Below are positions 42,624 through 51,811 of a stretch of 64,000 nt of DNA, in pieces. The stretch is taken from positions 1-64,000 of the forward strand of contig NZ_SGVY01000006.1 in the NCBI RefSeq assembly GCF_004535825.1. Reading direction: 5' to 3'. Within the stretch, counting starts at the first letter, position 1, and each line of letters begins with the position of its first letter. Source of the DNA: Segatella hominis. GTDB lineage: Bacteria; Bacteroidota; Bacteroidia; Bacteroidales; Bacteroidaceae. The position numbers and the translations under genes are program-made. A model generated the notes under the pieces. That model saw only the letters and a program-made list of their open reading frames with translations, was not told where the DNA came from and did not search any database.

Positions 42624-44984
42624 ATGAATACCTACATAATGAATAAAATATTCACTACAATGATATTTTGTGCTGCAACTACCTCAGTTGCAGCACAAAC
42701 TGATTTTAACTCAATCAATGAAGATGGAGATTTCCGCCCAGCTTCCGAAAGAAGAATAAGTACAGATTCACTCGGCTCCAACCAGGAAATTCCAAAAGGA
42801 ATTAAAGTTTGGACGGTAGATGAAAGATTCGGCGACCAGCAAGATGCTGTAGTAGATACACTTCAGCATATGTACATGAATACCACTTTCACAGAAGGAC
42901 TTCGCGGAGAATACAACACCTTAGGAAACATGGGTTCTCCGAGAATAGGACGTATTTTTATTGATCGCAGAAACACTCAGGGACAATTCCTCTTCACAGA
43001 ACCTTATTCATATTTCAATACGCCTGTCAGCGATTTTCATTTCACCAACACATACTCACAAATCACCAACATCACACTCAACTCATGTGGTAATCGCACC
43101 AATGGTGAGGACGATTTCCATGCCATCTTTGCAATCAATGCCAATAAGCGATTGGGAGCAGGATTCAAATTCGACTACAAATACGGACGTGGTTACTATA
43201 ACGCACAAAGTACCAGTCACTTCAAATATACCATGTGGGCTTCCTACATTGGTAACCAATATCAGGCACATTTGCTTCTCAGTACCCTCCACCAGAAGGT
43301 GACAGAGAATGGAGGTATTACAGACGATGACTATATCAAGCACCCGGAAATTTTCGAAGAAACATTTTCTGAAAACGAAATTCCAACGGTTTTAGAGAAG
43401 AACTGGAACAGAAACGATAATCAGCATATCTTCTTATCTCATCGCTATAGCTTAGGTTTCAAACGCAAAGTAAAAATGACAGAAGAAGAAATCAAGGCTA
43501 AAAAATTCGCTATGGAATCTGCAAAAGATAATGCAGAAAGCGACGCAAAAGAAGAGGCAAGAAAAAAGGCGAAAGAAGCCGGAAAGAAATTTGACGAAAA
43601 GGAATTTGATAAAGCACAACAAACCAAATATACCGGAAGACCAGAAGGTGCTAAAATTGCAGGCAACGAACCTGCAGTGGAAGCTAATGCTGGCACTTTG
43701 AAAACAGATACAACCAGAATAGCAGTCAACGGTAAAGCTGCAGCTGATAGCTTATTGGCCATCCAAAAGAAGGCCAAGGAAGACTCATTGTTCTATAAAA
43801 CTGAGTACGTACCAGTCACAAGTTTTATCCATACGCTCAAGTTTGACAATTACAAGCGTATATACACTGCTTATCAGACCCCTGCGAACTTTTACTTAAA
43901 CGAATACTACAACGTGGGTAAGTTGACAGGAGACTCTATATACGACAAGACCCGCCATTGGGAAATGAAGAATACCTTTGCATTAGCTACTTTAGAGGGC
44001 TTCAGCAAATGGGCCAAAGCAGGTATCAAAGCTTTTGCAAGTTACGACATGCGCCACTTCGACTTGCCTACAATGGATGGCGGTATAGAGAAATATAACG
44101 AACACACCTTCAGTGTTGGTGGTCAACTCAGTAAAAAACAAGGAAAACTATTACATTATAATGCCATTGCGGAAATAGGAATCGCAGGCGAAGATGCGGG
44201 TACTTTGGCAGTAGATGGGAATCTGGATGTAAATATCCCTTTCCTTGGAGATACACTTTCGATTATTGGAGATGCTTTCTTCCATCGCGAGAATCCATCT
44301 TTTTACTATAGAAAGTATCATTCTCGACACCTCTGGTGGGAAAACGATCTCGACAAGATCATTCATACCCGCATCATGGGAACATTAAGATTCAACAAGA
44401 CTCGCACTTCGTTACGTGTTGCCGTTGACGAAATCAAGAATTATACTTATTTGAGTCAGAGTTATACCATTACCGATGAAGGTTTGAGAACTGGCGTTAC
44501 AGTAACGCCTATGCAGAGTTCAAGTCCTATCAATTTACTTACTGCACAATTAAAACAGGACTTTAAGTTGGGCATACTGAATTGGGAAAACGTAGTCACA
44601 TACCAGCATTCAAGCAAGGAAGAAGTTGTACCGGTACCAGACTTGGATATCTACACCAATTTATATATCAAATTCTCTATCGCAAAAGTTTTGCATATAG
44701 ACTTAGGTGCAGATGCCCGATATTTCACGAGCTACACAGCACCCGACTATTCTCCATATATGGGACAATATGTTGTCCAGGGAAATGGTGACAAGAACGT
44801 AAAGGTAGGCAATTATCCGATAGTCAATGTCTATGCCAATGCATTCATCAAGCATACCCGTTTCTTTGTCATGATGAGTCACATCAATGCTGGACAGGGA
44901 GACAGAAATTATTTCTTGACACCTCACTACCCTATCAATGGAAGGGTATTCAGATTTGGAGTAAGTTGGAATTTCTTTAACTAA
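42624..44984 (+). CDS. Putative porin (Bacteroidota DUF4289-type)
   Basis: A 786-residue outer-membrane barrel protein with a signal peptide (MNKIFTTMIFCAATTSVAAQ, from the internal ATG at 42639; the ATG at 42624 adds five residues). It shows LGNMGSPRIGRIFIDR and FTNTYSQITNITLNSCGN, characteristic of the putative-porin family PF14121 in Bacteroidota, and ends in aromatic residues (FRFGVSWNFFN). A highly charged lysine/glutamate insertion of about 60 residues (around EEARKKAKEAGKKFDEKEFD) interrupts the barrel and is probably a large loop or plug. It is followed by menA after 4 bases. Confidence 0.85.
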   Translation: MNTYIMNKIFTTMIFCAATTSVAAQTDFNSINEDGDFRPASERRISTDSLGSNQEIPKGIKVWTVDERFGDQQDAVVDTLQHMYMNTTFTEGLRGEYNTLGNMGSPRIGRIFIDRRNTQGQFLFTEPYSYFNTPVSDFHFTNTYSQITNITLNSCGNRTNGEDDFHAIFAINANKRLGAGFKFDYKYGRGYYNAQSTSHFKYTMWASYIGNQYQAHLLLSTLHQKVTENGGITDDDYIKHPEIFEETFSENEIPTVLEKNWNRNDNQHIFLSHRYSLGFKRKVKMTEEEIKAKKFAMESAKDNAESDAKEEARKKAKEAGKKFDEKEFDKAQQTKYTGRPEGAKIAGNEPAVEANAGTLKTDTTRIAVNGKAAADSLLAIQKKAKEDSLFYKTEYVPVTSFIHTLKFDNYKRIYTAYQTPANFYLNEYYNVGKLTGDSIYDKTRHWEMKNTFALATLEGFSKWAKAGIKAFASYDMRHFDLPTMDGGIEKYNEHTFSVGGQLSKKQGKLLHYNAIAEIGIAGEDAGTLAVDGNLDVNIPFLGDTLSIIGDAFFHRENPSFYYRKYHSRHLWWENDLDKIIHTRIMGTLRFNKTRTSLRVAVDEIKNYTYLSQSYTITDEGLRTGVTVTPMQSSSPINLLTAQLKQDFKLGILNWENVVTYQHSSKEEVVPVPDLDIYTNLYIKFSIAKVLHIDLGADARYFTSYTAPDYSPYMGQYVVQGNGDKNVKVGNYPIVNVYANAFIKHTRFFVMMSHINAGQGDRNYFLTPHYPINGRVFRFGVSWNFFN

Positions 44985-44988
44985 TAAA

Positions 44989-45912
44989 ATGGTAAAAACG
45001 AATTCTGTAAAAGCGTGGCTTTTAGCAACACGCCCCAAGACGCTTTCAGCGGCTGCAGTTCCTGTCATGATAGGAACTGCATTCGCGTGGCGAAATACAA
45101 GCGAACAATTCAATTGGATTCCTGCAATCTTATGTTTGCTATTTGCATGGATCATGCAGATTGATTCAAACCTTGTCAACGACTATTTTGATTTTAAAAA
45201 AGGTAATGATGACGAGACGAGATTAGGTCCTAAAAGAGCATGTTCGGAAGGATGGATAACATCCGACGCTATGGTGTGGGGAATCCTCATTACAACCCTT
45301 TTGGGATGTATGACAGGAATACCGCTTATATTATACGGAGGACTGGAAATGGTGATGGTGGGAATAGCATGTGTCGTATTTTGCTTTCTCTACACCACAT
45401 TATTCAGCTACCACGGATTGGGTGATATTTTAGTACTTCTGTTTTTCGGTATCATTCCTGTATGCTGTACGTACTACGTCTGCATGCCTCTCCACCAACA
45501 AATCCCAACAGGTGAAGTGATCGCATCATCCATAGCCTGCGGCTTAGCAATAGACGCACTATTGATAGTCAACAATTACAGAGATATTGACAATGACAGG
45601 AGCAACGGCAAGATAACCCTTGCAGTACGTTTGGGAGAAAGCAAGACAAGAAGACTATACGAATCAATAGGATACATCGCTGCAGGTATCATGATCATCC
45701 TCGTATTCTTCGATTTATATCAAATCGACAAGTTCATTCCGACGTATGCTATATACCTTATATATATCATATTACACCGGCAATCCTATCAAGAGATGAA
45801 AAGAATCAACAAGGGAGCAAAATTAAATCAGGTACTCGGCTTGACAGCCCGTAACATTTTAGTTTTTGGCATTCTATCAGTTGCAGCCATACTTTCTGTA
45901 ATATTTATATAA
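44989..45912 (+). CDS. menA: 1,4-dihydroxy-2-naphthoate polyprenyltransferase MenA
   Basis: A 307-residue UbiA-superfamily membrane enzyme that attaches the polyprenyl chain in menaquinone synthesis. WLLATRPKTLSAAAVPVMIG is the family start. The first Asp-rich motif is NDYFDFKKGNDDETRLGPKR; the second region is NNYRDIDNDRSNGKITLAVR. Eight to nine membrane segments are visible. Encoded 4 bases after the porin gene and 8 bases before the HD protein, a compact operon. Menaquinone is the respiratory quinone expected in this anaerobe. Confidence 0.93.
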   Translation: MVKTNSVKAWLLATRPKTLSAAAVPVMIGTAFAWRNTSEQFNWIPAILCLLFAWIMQIDSNLVNDYFDFKKGNDDETRLGPKRACSEGWITSDAMVWGILITTLLGCMTGIPLILYGGLEMVMVGIACVVFCFLYTTLFSYHGLGDILVLLFFGIIPVCCTYYVCMPLHQQIPTGEVIASSIACGLAIDALLIVNNYRDIDNDRSNGKITLAVRLGESKTRRLYESIGYIAAGIMIILVFFDLYQIDKFIPTYAIYLIYIILHRQSYQEMKRINKGAKLNQVLGLTARNILVFGILSVAAILSVIFI

Positions 45913-45920
45913 CAAAGCTT

Positions 45921-46559
45921 ATGAAACAACAGGTAAATCTTGAAATAATGGAATTCATCGAGCTACAGATTCTTCCACGTTACAATGCATTCGGAACGAG
46001 TCATGGCTTACGCCACGTGAATAGAGTAATCAAAAACTCCATCAAGTTGGCAGAAGTGACAGGTGCAGACATAAACATGGTATATGTGATAGCAGCATAT
46101 CATGATTTAGGAATGGAAGGACCAAGAGCCATACACCATATCACAAGTGGTAAGATACTCCAGAGTGATCAAAGATTGAAGCGTTGGTTCAAGCCAGAGC
46201 AAATCAAAATCATGAAAGAAGCTGTAGAAGATCATCGAGCATCTTCCAGCAGACAACCCCGAAGTATTTATGGGAAAATCGTTGCAGAGGCAGACAGAGA
46301 TATCGAAGCTCATGAAATATTCCTGCGAGCTATTCAATATGGAAGAGAAAATTACGCAGAGAAAGATAAAGAAGAACAATGGCTCAGATTCTCTCAGCAC
46401 ATGGAAGAAAAATACTCCAACAATGGGTATATCAAACTCTGGATACCCAACTCACCCAATGAAAAAGCATTAAAGGAACTGAGGGGTATTATAGAAAACA
46501 AAGAAGAATTAAGAAGAACATTTGAAAGCATCTGGAAAGAAATTGAAGAATGCAAATAA
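45921..46559 (+). CDS. HD-domain phosphohydrolase-like protein
   Basis: A 212-residue protein with the metal-binding HD pattern: SHGLRHVNRV (first His), AAYHDLGM (His-Asp pair), IHHITSG, VEDHRAS and the distal AEADRD aspartate. The family hydrolyses phosphate esters, often of nucleotides. The real substrate is unknown. Last gene of the porin-menA-HD operon. Confidence 0.85.
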   Translation: MKQQVNLEIMEFIELQILPRYNAFGTSHGLRHVNRVIKNSIKLAEVTGADINMVYVIAAYHDLGMEGPRAIHHITSGKILQSDQRLKRWFKPEQIKIMKEAVEDHRASSSRQPRSIYGKIVAEADRDIEAHEIFLRAIQYGRENYAEKDKEEQWLRFSQHMEEKYSNNGYIKLWIPNSPNEKALKELRGIIENKEELRRTFESIWKEIEECK

Positions 46560-46574
46560 AAAAATGAGAAAATA

Positions 46575-46606
46575 TTTGGTTATTTCATAAGAAAGCATTA
46601 CCTTTG
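46575..46606 (+). promoter_or_regulatory. Promoter of the structured RNA candidate
   Basis: TTTG (46575-46578) and TACCTTTG (46599-46606) are spaced by exactly 20 bp, a full consensus. Transcription is expected to start near 46612. Confidence 0.8.
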
Positions 46607-46611
46607 CAAAT

Positions 46612-46836
46612 GTAAGACATGACAAATGAATAAAAATATTTGGGGTCGTATCGGTTCGATCGGGTTACTCTTCATATTAAATCGTGAAACCGAGAAGACT
46701 TCTCTTGTTGATGGCGGGCCATATAAATCGCATTTGCGACTAAGCTGTAAAGCCAGTGGATTACAAAGACGGAGAGCTCTCAAACTTGTGAAAGTTCAGA
46801 GTTTCATCACATCATCGAGCGACCCCTCTCTTTTTA
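46612..46836 (+). ncRNA. Candidate structured RNA, long rod with 6S-like layout
   Basis: The about 225-base segment between a consensus promoter and a T-run (46829-46837) folds as one long interrupted hairpin. Collinear helices are GGGGTCG (46642-46648) with CGACCCC (46820-46826), TCGAT (46656-46660) with ATCGA (46814-46818), ACTCT (46667-46671) with AGAGT (46798-46802), and inward TTGT with ACAA and TGGC with GCCA. A TCGC-ATTT-GCGA hairpin lies near the tip. A closed rod with a central bubble is the plan of 6S RNA, which binds RNA polymerase. A 73-codon frame in it looks non-protein. It could instead be the leader of the gene at 46867. Confidence 0.5.
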
Positions 46837-46866
46837 TAAGTACATAAAAGTACAAACATCAATATC

Positions 46867-47346
46867 ATGCCAGGCAATAACGCTAACAGAAACGACATGG
46901 AATTAACAGAACAAACACTTCAGCAAGTTGAGCGATTCATCAAGAAGATAGCTCAAAAGTTTCCACCTCAAGAACTCAATGAAACTTCTGTTCTTACAGA
47001 TATTCATGTAAGATGTTCTCAGGATAGTGGAGAATTGTTGGCATTCAATGACGACGAACAGGAGATTACTCGCTGCGTTGTTGAACAATGGATAGACAAC
47101 AAAGACGAAAATTTCTATGAGGAAGTTGCCAAGTGTTTGAGAAACATCTTGAGAAAGAACACAGCTATCGTTGATAACTTGGGAATTCTCAAGCCATACA
47201 GTTTTGTCCTCGAAGATGATGACAAAGAGCATCTTGGAGAACTCTATCTGGCAGATGATGATACGATTATTGTGGGTGGTGATCTGATGGAAGATTTAGA
47301 TCATGACTTAGATACCTTCCTCGATGACCTACTCAAAGAAGTATAA
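46867..47346 (+). CDS. Acidic cytosolic protein of unknown function
   Basis: A 159-residue acidic protein without signal or membrane segments. Its features are LEQVERFIKKIAQKFPPQ-like helices at the N-terminus, ITRCVVEQWIDNKDENFYEE in the middle, and a very acidic end (GGDLMEDLDHDLDTFLDDLL). No family is recognised. A later start at 46897 (MELTEQTLQQ) is possible. It lies directly after the structured RNA candidate and before a terminator. Confidence 0.65.
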   Translation: MPGNNANRNDMELTEQTLQQVERFIKKIAQKFPPQELNETSVLTDIHVRCSQDSGELLAFNDDEQEITRCVVEQWIDNKDENFYEEVAKCLRNILRKNTAIVDNLGILKPYSFVLEDDDKEHLGELYLADDDTIIVGGDLMEDLDHDLDTFLDDLLKEV

Positions 47347-47434
47347 TCAGGGGTTAGTAAAAAGTAAATAATAATTTTATAAATTAAATAAGTACATACT
47401 TATAAGAACTAAAATTGATTTAGCGAAATCAAAA

Positions 47435-47468
47435 AAAGGATGAGTAACTGAGAAGTCACTCATCCTTT
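47435..47468. terminator. Bidirectional terminator
   Basis: AAAGGATGAGT (47435-47445) pairs with ACTCATCCTTT (47458-47468), with extra pairs inside, flanked by an A run and a T-rich tail. It separates the acidic protein gene from the convergent GH43 gene. Confidence 0.88.
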
Positions 47469-47531
47469 ATCTTTTTCTAAAGATTCTATATTCTTATATA
47501 GATTTCAAAATGCTCTGCAGTTATAAGTAGA

Positions 47532-49199
47532 TTATTTGGTAATTCTAAACCAATCTACATCAATCCAACCACGATTGGTCTTACCAGCCGGTTCTTGAGC
47601 AACCATTCCGACTTTAGCTCCAATCCATTTACCTTCACGCATTGTAAATTCGTCACCTACCTTCTTAAAGGACTTTCCGTCTTTACTAATGTAGAAATTA
47701 ACCTTTCCCTGCTTAACAACCATTCGGAGATAAGAAGAATGATGCAAGGCAGGCTGATAATCAATTTTATCAGCGGAAGTCGGCGCAAAAGTGGCAAGCA
47801 CCTTCACATCTTCAGTTCCCTTCTTGTCAGCCTTATGACAGGTAATCTGCTGCAACTGGAATTCATCCCCTACTCTTTTGACAACCAAAGCAGAATAGTC
47901 CAATCCCATCATGATGATACCACCCATCTGATTCTGATCTTTAGCTGTCAGTTGTAATTTTGCAGTAGCCGTAAAATTATCAGCAGGAGTTTTTTGGAGC
48001 AAGAGGTTGGGAGTATGCCAAATGGTTTCATCACTCTTATGGGTATAAATACGATACACTCCCCAGGAAGTAGGCATACCAAACTGCTGTTGGTAATTAG
48101 CGTGCCACTGCCATTGCAAACCAAGTTTTGGAGTATTAAACTCATCACTCTCAACAGGATTCACATTCACATGAGTACTTGCTTTAGGCATCTTATAAGT
48201 CTCATAAGGTTCACCACAATAACCTTTTGCCGGAACCTTGCCAATCACTGGCCAATTATCCTTCCAGGTAACAGGTTGGAGATGGACGACACGTCCATAA
48301 GCTTCCTTATCCTGGAAATGAATAAACCAATCCTCTCCATATTTGGTATGAACCCATCCACCCTGATGAGGGCCGTTAATCAGACTCTTTCCCTGTGCCA
48401 GAACCTTCTTAGATTCATAAGGACCGAAAGGTGATTTAGAGCGCATAGCCACCTGGAAACCTGTAGGTACGCCACCAGCAGGGAACATAACCCAATACCA
48501 GCCGTTTCTCTTATAGAATTTAGGTCCCTCGCAAGTACGGTTCTCCGTTCCATTTCCATCAAAAACGATGACAGGATCACTGATAGCCTTGGTACCATCA
48601 GCATTCAATTCTCTAACAGTAATAACAGAGGCAAAACGATTGCGGGAATTAGCCCAACCATTAACGAGATAAACTCTACCATCTTCGTCCCAAAGAGGAG
48701 ACGTATCAATCATTCCCTTACCAGGAATCACGCATACAGGATCGTCCCATTTTCCGGCAGGATCCTTCGTCTTGACCATAAACACGCCATAGTCAGGATC
48801 GCCCCAATAAATATAGAACTCACCATTATGATAACTGATACATGGAGCCCATACACCGTTGCCATGAGAAGGCTGATCAAACTCACTCTCTGGTTGAAGT
48901 TTCGTAACAGCATGACCGATGATTTCCCAATTCACCAAGTCTTTACTATGCAGGATTGGTAAGCCTGGGATACAGTTGAAACTGCTGGCTGTCATATAAT
49001 AATCATCACCAACGCAAACCACATCCGGATCAGAATAATCCGCATTGATGACAGGATTTTTATACATGCCATTACCTAAGTCTGGATTCCAGACCTGAGA
49101 AACATAAGGGGAAGCCGATTGAGCCTTTTGAGCAAAAACTGTCGAACTACCACCTACCAAAGCTGAAGCTATCAGCAGATAGATTAATTTTGTTTTCAT
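47532..49199 (-). CDS. Glycoside hydrolase family 43 enzyme
   Basis: A 555-residue secreted enzyme with a signal peptide (LIYLLIASALVGGSSTVFAQ). The five-bladed propeller starts with the base-carrying segment NADYSDPDVV (residues 52-61). The second Asp is in GMIDTSPLWDEDGRVY and the acid Glu in RTCEGPKFYKRNGWYW. From about residue 355 a concanavalin-like beta-sandwich follows (ESDEFNTPKLGLQWQWHANY), as in GH43 xylosidases and arabinofuranosidases. It probably cleaves plant hemicellulose side chains or xylo-oligomers in the periplasm. No SusC/D pair is nearby, so it is not in an obvious polysaccharide locus. Confidence 0.93.
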   Translation of the reverse strand: MKTKLIYLLIASALVGGSSTVFAQKAQSASPYVSQVWNPDLGNGMYKNPVINADYSDPDVVCVGDDYYMTASSFNCIPGLPILHSKDLVNWEIIGHAVTKLQPESEFDQPSHGNGVWAPCISYHNGEFYIYWGDPDYGVFMVKTKDPAGKWDDPVCVIPGKGMIDTSPLWDEDGRVYLVNGWANSRNRFASVITVRELNADGTKAISDPVIVFDGNGTENRTCEGPKFYKRNGWYWVMFPAGGVPTGFQVAMRSKSPFGPYESKKVLAQGKSLINGPHQGGWVHTKYGEDWFIHFQDKEAYGRVVHLQPVTWKDNWPVIGKVPAKGYCGEPYETYKMPKASTHVNVNPVESDEFNTPKLGLQWQWHANYQQQFGMPTSWGVYRIYTHKSDETIWHTPNLLLQKTPADNFTATAKLQLTAKDQNQMGGIIMMGLDYSALVVKRVGDEFQLQQITCHKADKKGTEDVKVLATFAPTSADKIDYQPALHHSSYLRMVVKQGKVNFYISKDGKSFKKVGDEFTMREGKWIGAKVGMVAQEPAGKTNRGWIDVDWFRITK

Positions 49200-49233
49200 G
49201 TCTTAAGTTGTTTGTATATAAATAATAGTACTT

Positions 49234-50337
49234 TTAATGATAAGGAGCAGATTCAGAAGGCAATCCAGGTAAAACCCGTAAGCGATGTCTGTTACCATCA
49301 AAACCAACCTGCATAATATGTCCGGCCGTTTTTTCGGATAGTCCTAATGACAAAGCAACATGTCCCATCGTACGACGAAGATTCAATTCCACACAATGAT
49401 TAATCTGCAATCTTCGTTCATCATCCGCATAAATCATCATATCCACACCAAAAGGTCCGCTATAGATAGATTTCAGAACCGGTTGGAGAGTCTCAATGAT
49501 ATGCTGACGTATTTGAGCCAATTCATCTAAGGAAACATAAGAAGCAAGAATTTCCTCTTTCTCTTCTTCTGAAGCAAGGATATTACCCGCATAAGCCCCC
49601 TTGATGGTCTGAAACAGAGATAATCCACAGTATTTCACCACGCCATCAACCATTTCAAATTCCATACCAAAATCTTTCACCTTATTATAATAAGGCTCCA
49701 CAGTAACACCCCCTTGATGGCGAATCACGTTAGCAGCCCATTTCTCCATATCATCCAGATTGTCGAGTCTGGTAATACCGGAATTTTGTGCTACGCCAGA
49801 GAAAGAACTGTTCACATATCTGAGACCACGTCCACTGGAACTCCAAGGAGATTTAATAATTGCCTGTCCTTTTCTTGAAACCACATCTTTCAGCTTTGTC
49901 ACATCAGCAACAAAATCCACATGATCCTGGAGATGACGAGCAGCCCATTCTCTACTACTTACGCATCTGATTTTATCCAGATTTTCAGAAGTAGGCAACA
50001 TGATATCCGGACACCCCAAATGTCTCAATTGAGAAACGATAGCCTTATCCCATCCCCAAGGATGAATACTATCTATCTCCATCGTATCCCTGAAGACACC
50101 TTCCAACTGTCTTGGCGTGATAAATTCCACCTTATTATATATATAGCCGAGATGCCTTACCTTATCATAAGCATCATCAATGGAATCCACCATGACGAAA
50201 TCTCCTTCATCCGCCCAAAGAGCAGGAATGAAAGCTAAATCATTACGAAGTTGTCTCCCCGCATGAGGAGCCGTATAATTCGGTTGATTGACAGCAAGCG
50301 CCAAATCATGTTCTGGATTAAATATATGTAGTTTCAT
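49234..50337 (-). CDS. ATP-grasp-like protein of unknown substrate
   Basis: A 367-residue protein beginning MKLHIFNPEHDLALAV, a start conserved in a Bacteroidota family of unknown function. The middle has IIKSPWSSSGRGLRYV, a glycine-rich nucleotide loop of ATP-grasp type. The C-terminal part has VDMMIYADDERRLQINHCVE, then LNLRRTMG with the Glu-x-Asn metal site. It probably ligates a carboxylate to an amine or thiol. The -7 promoter element ends only 4 bases before the ATG, so the mRNA may be leaderless. It lies upstream of GH43 by 34 bases and may be cotranscribed. Confidence 0.75.
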   Translation of the reverse strand: MKLHIFNPEHDLALAVNQPNYTAPHAGRQLRNDLAFIPALWADEGDFVMVDSIDDAYDKVRHLGYIYNKVEFITPRQLEGVFRDTMEIDSIHPWGWDKAIVSQLRHLGCPDIMLPTSENLDKIRCVSSREWAARHLQDHVDFVADVTKLKDVVSRKGQAIIKSPWSSSGRGLRYVNSSFSGVAQNSGITRLDNLDDMEKWAANVIRHQGGVTVEPYYNKVKDFGMEFEMVDGVVKYCGLSLFQTIKGAYAGNILASEEEKEEILASYVSLDELAQIRQHIIETLQPVLKSIYSGPFGVDMMIYADDERRLQINHCVELNLRRTMGHVALSLGLSEKTAGHIMQVGFDGNRHRLRVLPGLPSESAPYH

Positions 50338-50341
50338 ACTG

Positions 50342-50349
50342 CAAAGTTA
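50342..50349 (-). promoter_or_regulatory. -7 element immediately before the ATP-grasp gene
   Basis: TAACTTTG on the minus strand ends 4 bases before the start codon, which predicts transcription starting at or within a few bases of the ATG. No clear -33 TTTG is present. Confidence 0.55.
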
Positions 50350-50451
50350 ATAAAAAGCACTCTAAATTGAGAAAAAAAAGCCCCAAAAATGGGTTTTTAA
50401 CTTAGAATAGTGCTAAATAATGAAAAAAAAGTTAGTTTTTGCTATCTTGAG

Positions 50452-50482
50452 TTTGCAAATTAGAAAATATTGATTACCTTTG
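50452..50482 (+). promoter_or_regulatory. Promoter of the AAA_14/DUF4143 gene
   Basis: TTTG (50452-50455) and TACCTTTG (50475-50482) are spaced by 19 bp; the ATG follows at 50515. Confidence 0.75.
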
Positions 50483-50514
50483 CATCATAAAACAAAACGA
50501 ACAAATAGAATCGC

Positions 50515-51705
50515 ATGGAAGAAGCATTCTTCAGAACACATACATACCTGGTAGAGCATATCAATGCGCCAGTACGTCGATCTCTCATGGACGAGATTGA
50601 CTGGAATGACCGCATGATAGGTATCAAGGGCACAAGAGGCGTTGGTAAGACAACATTTCTCCTTCAATATGCAAAAGAACATTTTGGAGCGACTGACCGC
50701 AAGTGTCTCTTTGTGAATATGAACAACTTCTATTTCCAGGGAAGAGGTATAGCTGATTTTGCTGGAGACTTTGTTCGCCAAGGTGGAAGAACATTACTTA
50801 TTGACCAGGTATTTAAACAGCCAAACTGGAGCAAGGAGTTGAGAAAATGCTACGACTTGTATCCAGAGCTGAGAATCATATTTACCGGTTCAAGCGTGAT
50901 GCGACTCAAGGAGGAGAATCCCGAGCTCAACGGAATTGTTAAAAGCTACAATCTCAGAGGTTTCTCATTCAGAGAGTTTCTCAATCTGCAGACGGGTAAT
51001 AACTTTCCTGCATTTTCTCTTGATGAAATATTACGTAATCACGAGCACATAGTAAAACAAATCTTACCGAAAGTTAGTCCGATGAAGTATTTCAAGGACT
51101 ACTTGCATCATGGGTTCTATCCATTCTTCTTGGAGCAACGCAACTTCACGGAGAACTTGCTCAAGACTATGAATATGATGACGGAGGTTGACATATTGCT
51201 CATCAAACAAATAGAACTTAAATATCTAAACAAAATCAAAAGATTGTTCTATCAACTGGCAGTAGAAGGTGCAAAAGCTCCAAACGTCAGTCAACTGGCA
51301 GAAAGCATTGAGACAAGTCGAGCTACGGTGATGAACTATATCAAGTATCTGGCAGATGCAAGACTCATCAACATGATTTATCCTGATGGTCAATTCTTCC
51401 CAAAGAAACCATCCAAGGTCATGCTTCACAATACCAACCTGATGTATGCCATCTTCCCGCTGCAAATAGACGAGCAGGAAATCATGGAGACATTCTTCGT
51501 CAATTCCATGTGGAAAGATCACAAAGTACACCAAGGCGGAAAAGACCATTTCTATATGGTAGATGGAACGACCAAGTTCCGTATCTGTGATGCTCATGCC
51601 ACCAACAAAGTGAGATTTAATCCAGACACCATCTATGCCCGCTATAATACGGAAGTTGGTAAGGACAATAAGATTCCACTGTGGTTATTGGGATTCCTGT
51701 ACTAA
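50515..51705 (+). CDS. AAA_14/DUF4143 family ATPase
   Basis: A 396-residue protein with the AAA_14 ATPase domain. Walker A is GIKGTRGVGKTT near residue 40 and sensor-like IIFTGSSVMRLKEE near residue 122. The C-terminal part is the DUF4143 winged-helix region (VSQLAESIETSRATVMNYIK, YLADARLINMI). The expected Walker B LLIDEV reads TLLIDQVFKQPNW, with Gln (codon CAG) in place of the catalytic Glu. This may be a family variant or a hydrolysis-poor form. Such proteins are numerous in Bacteroidota and of unknown role. Confidence 0.85.
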   Translation: MEEAFFRTHTYLVEHINAPVRRSLMDEIDWNDRMIGIKGTRGVGKTTFLLQYAKEHFGATDRKCLFVNMNNFYFQGRGIADFAGDFVRQGGRTLLIDQVFKQPNWSKELRKCYDLYPELRIIFTGSSVMRLKEENPELNGIVKSYNLRGFSFREFLNLQTGNNFPAFSLDEILRNHEHIVKQILPKVSPMKYFKDYLHHGFYPFFLEQRNFTENLLKTMNMMTEVDILLIKQIELKYLNKIKRLFYQLAVEGAKAPNVSQLAESIETSRATVMNYIKYLADARLINMIYPDGQFFPKKPSKVMLHNTNLMYAIFPLQIDEQEIMETFFVNSMWKDHKVHQGGKDHFYMVDGTTKFRICDAHATNKVRFNPDTIYARYNTEVGKDNKIPLWLLGFLY

Positions 51706-51811
51706 GGTAAATACAACAAAGACTATAAAACGCATCGGTTGGCTTGCAAAAGTCATTCGATAAAAAACGAATTAAATACAAAACATTTTTAATATTTTAT
51801 CTAAAAGTAAA

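Noticed and set aside
46626-46847. 73-codon frame in the structured RNA region
   Set aside because: Its composition is not protein-like (basic, serine-rich without pattern), and it runs through the paired RNA arms and the T-run.
47532-49199. GH43 gene as part of a polysaccharide utilisation locus
   Set aside because: No SusC/SusD pair, hybrid two-component regulator or other carbohydrate enzymes are adjacent.
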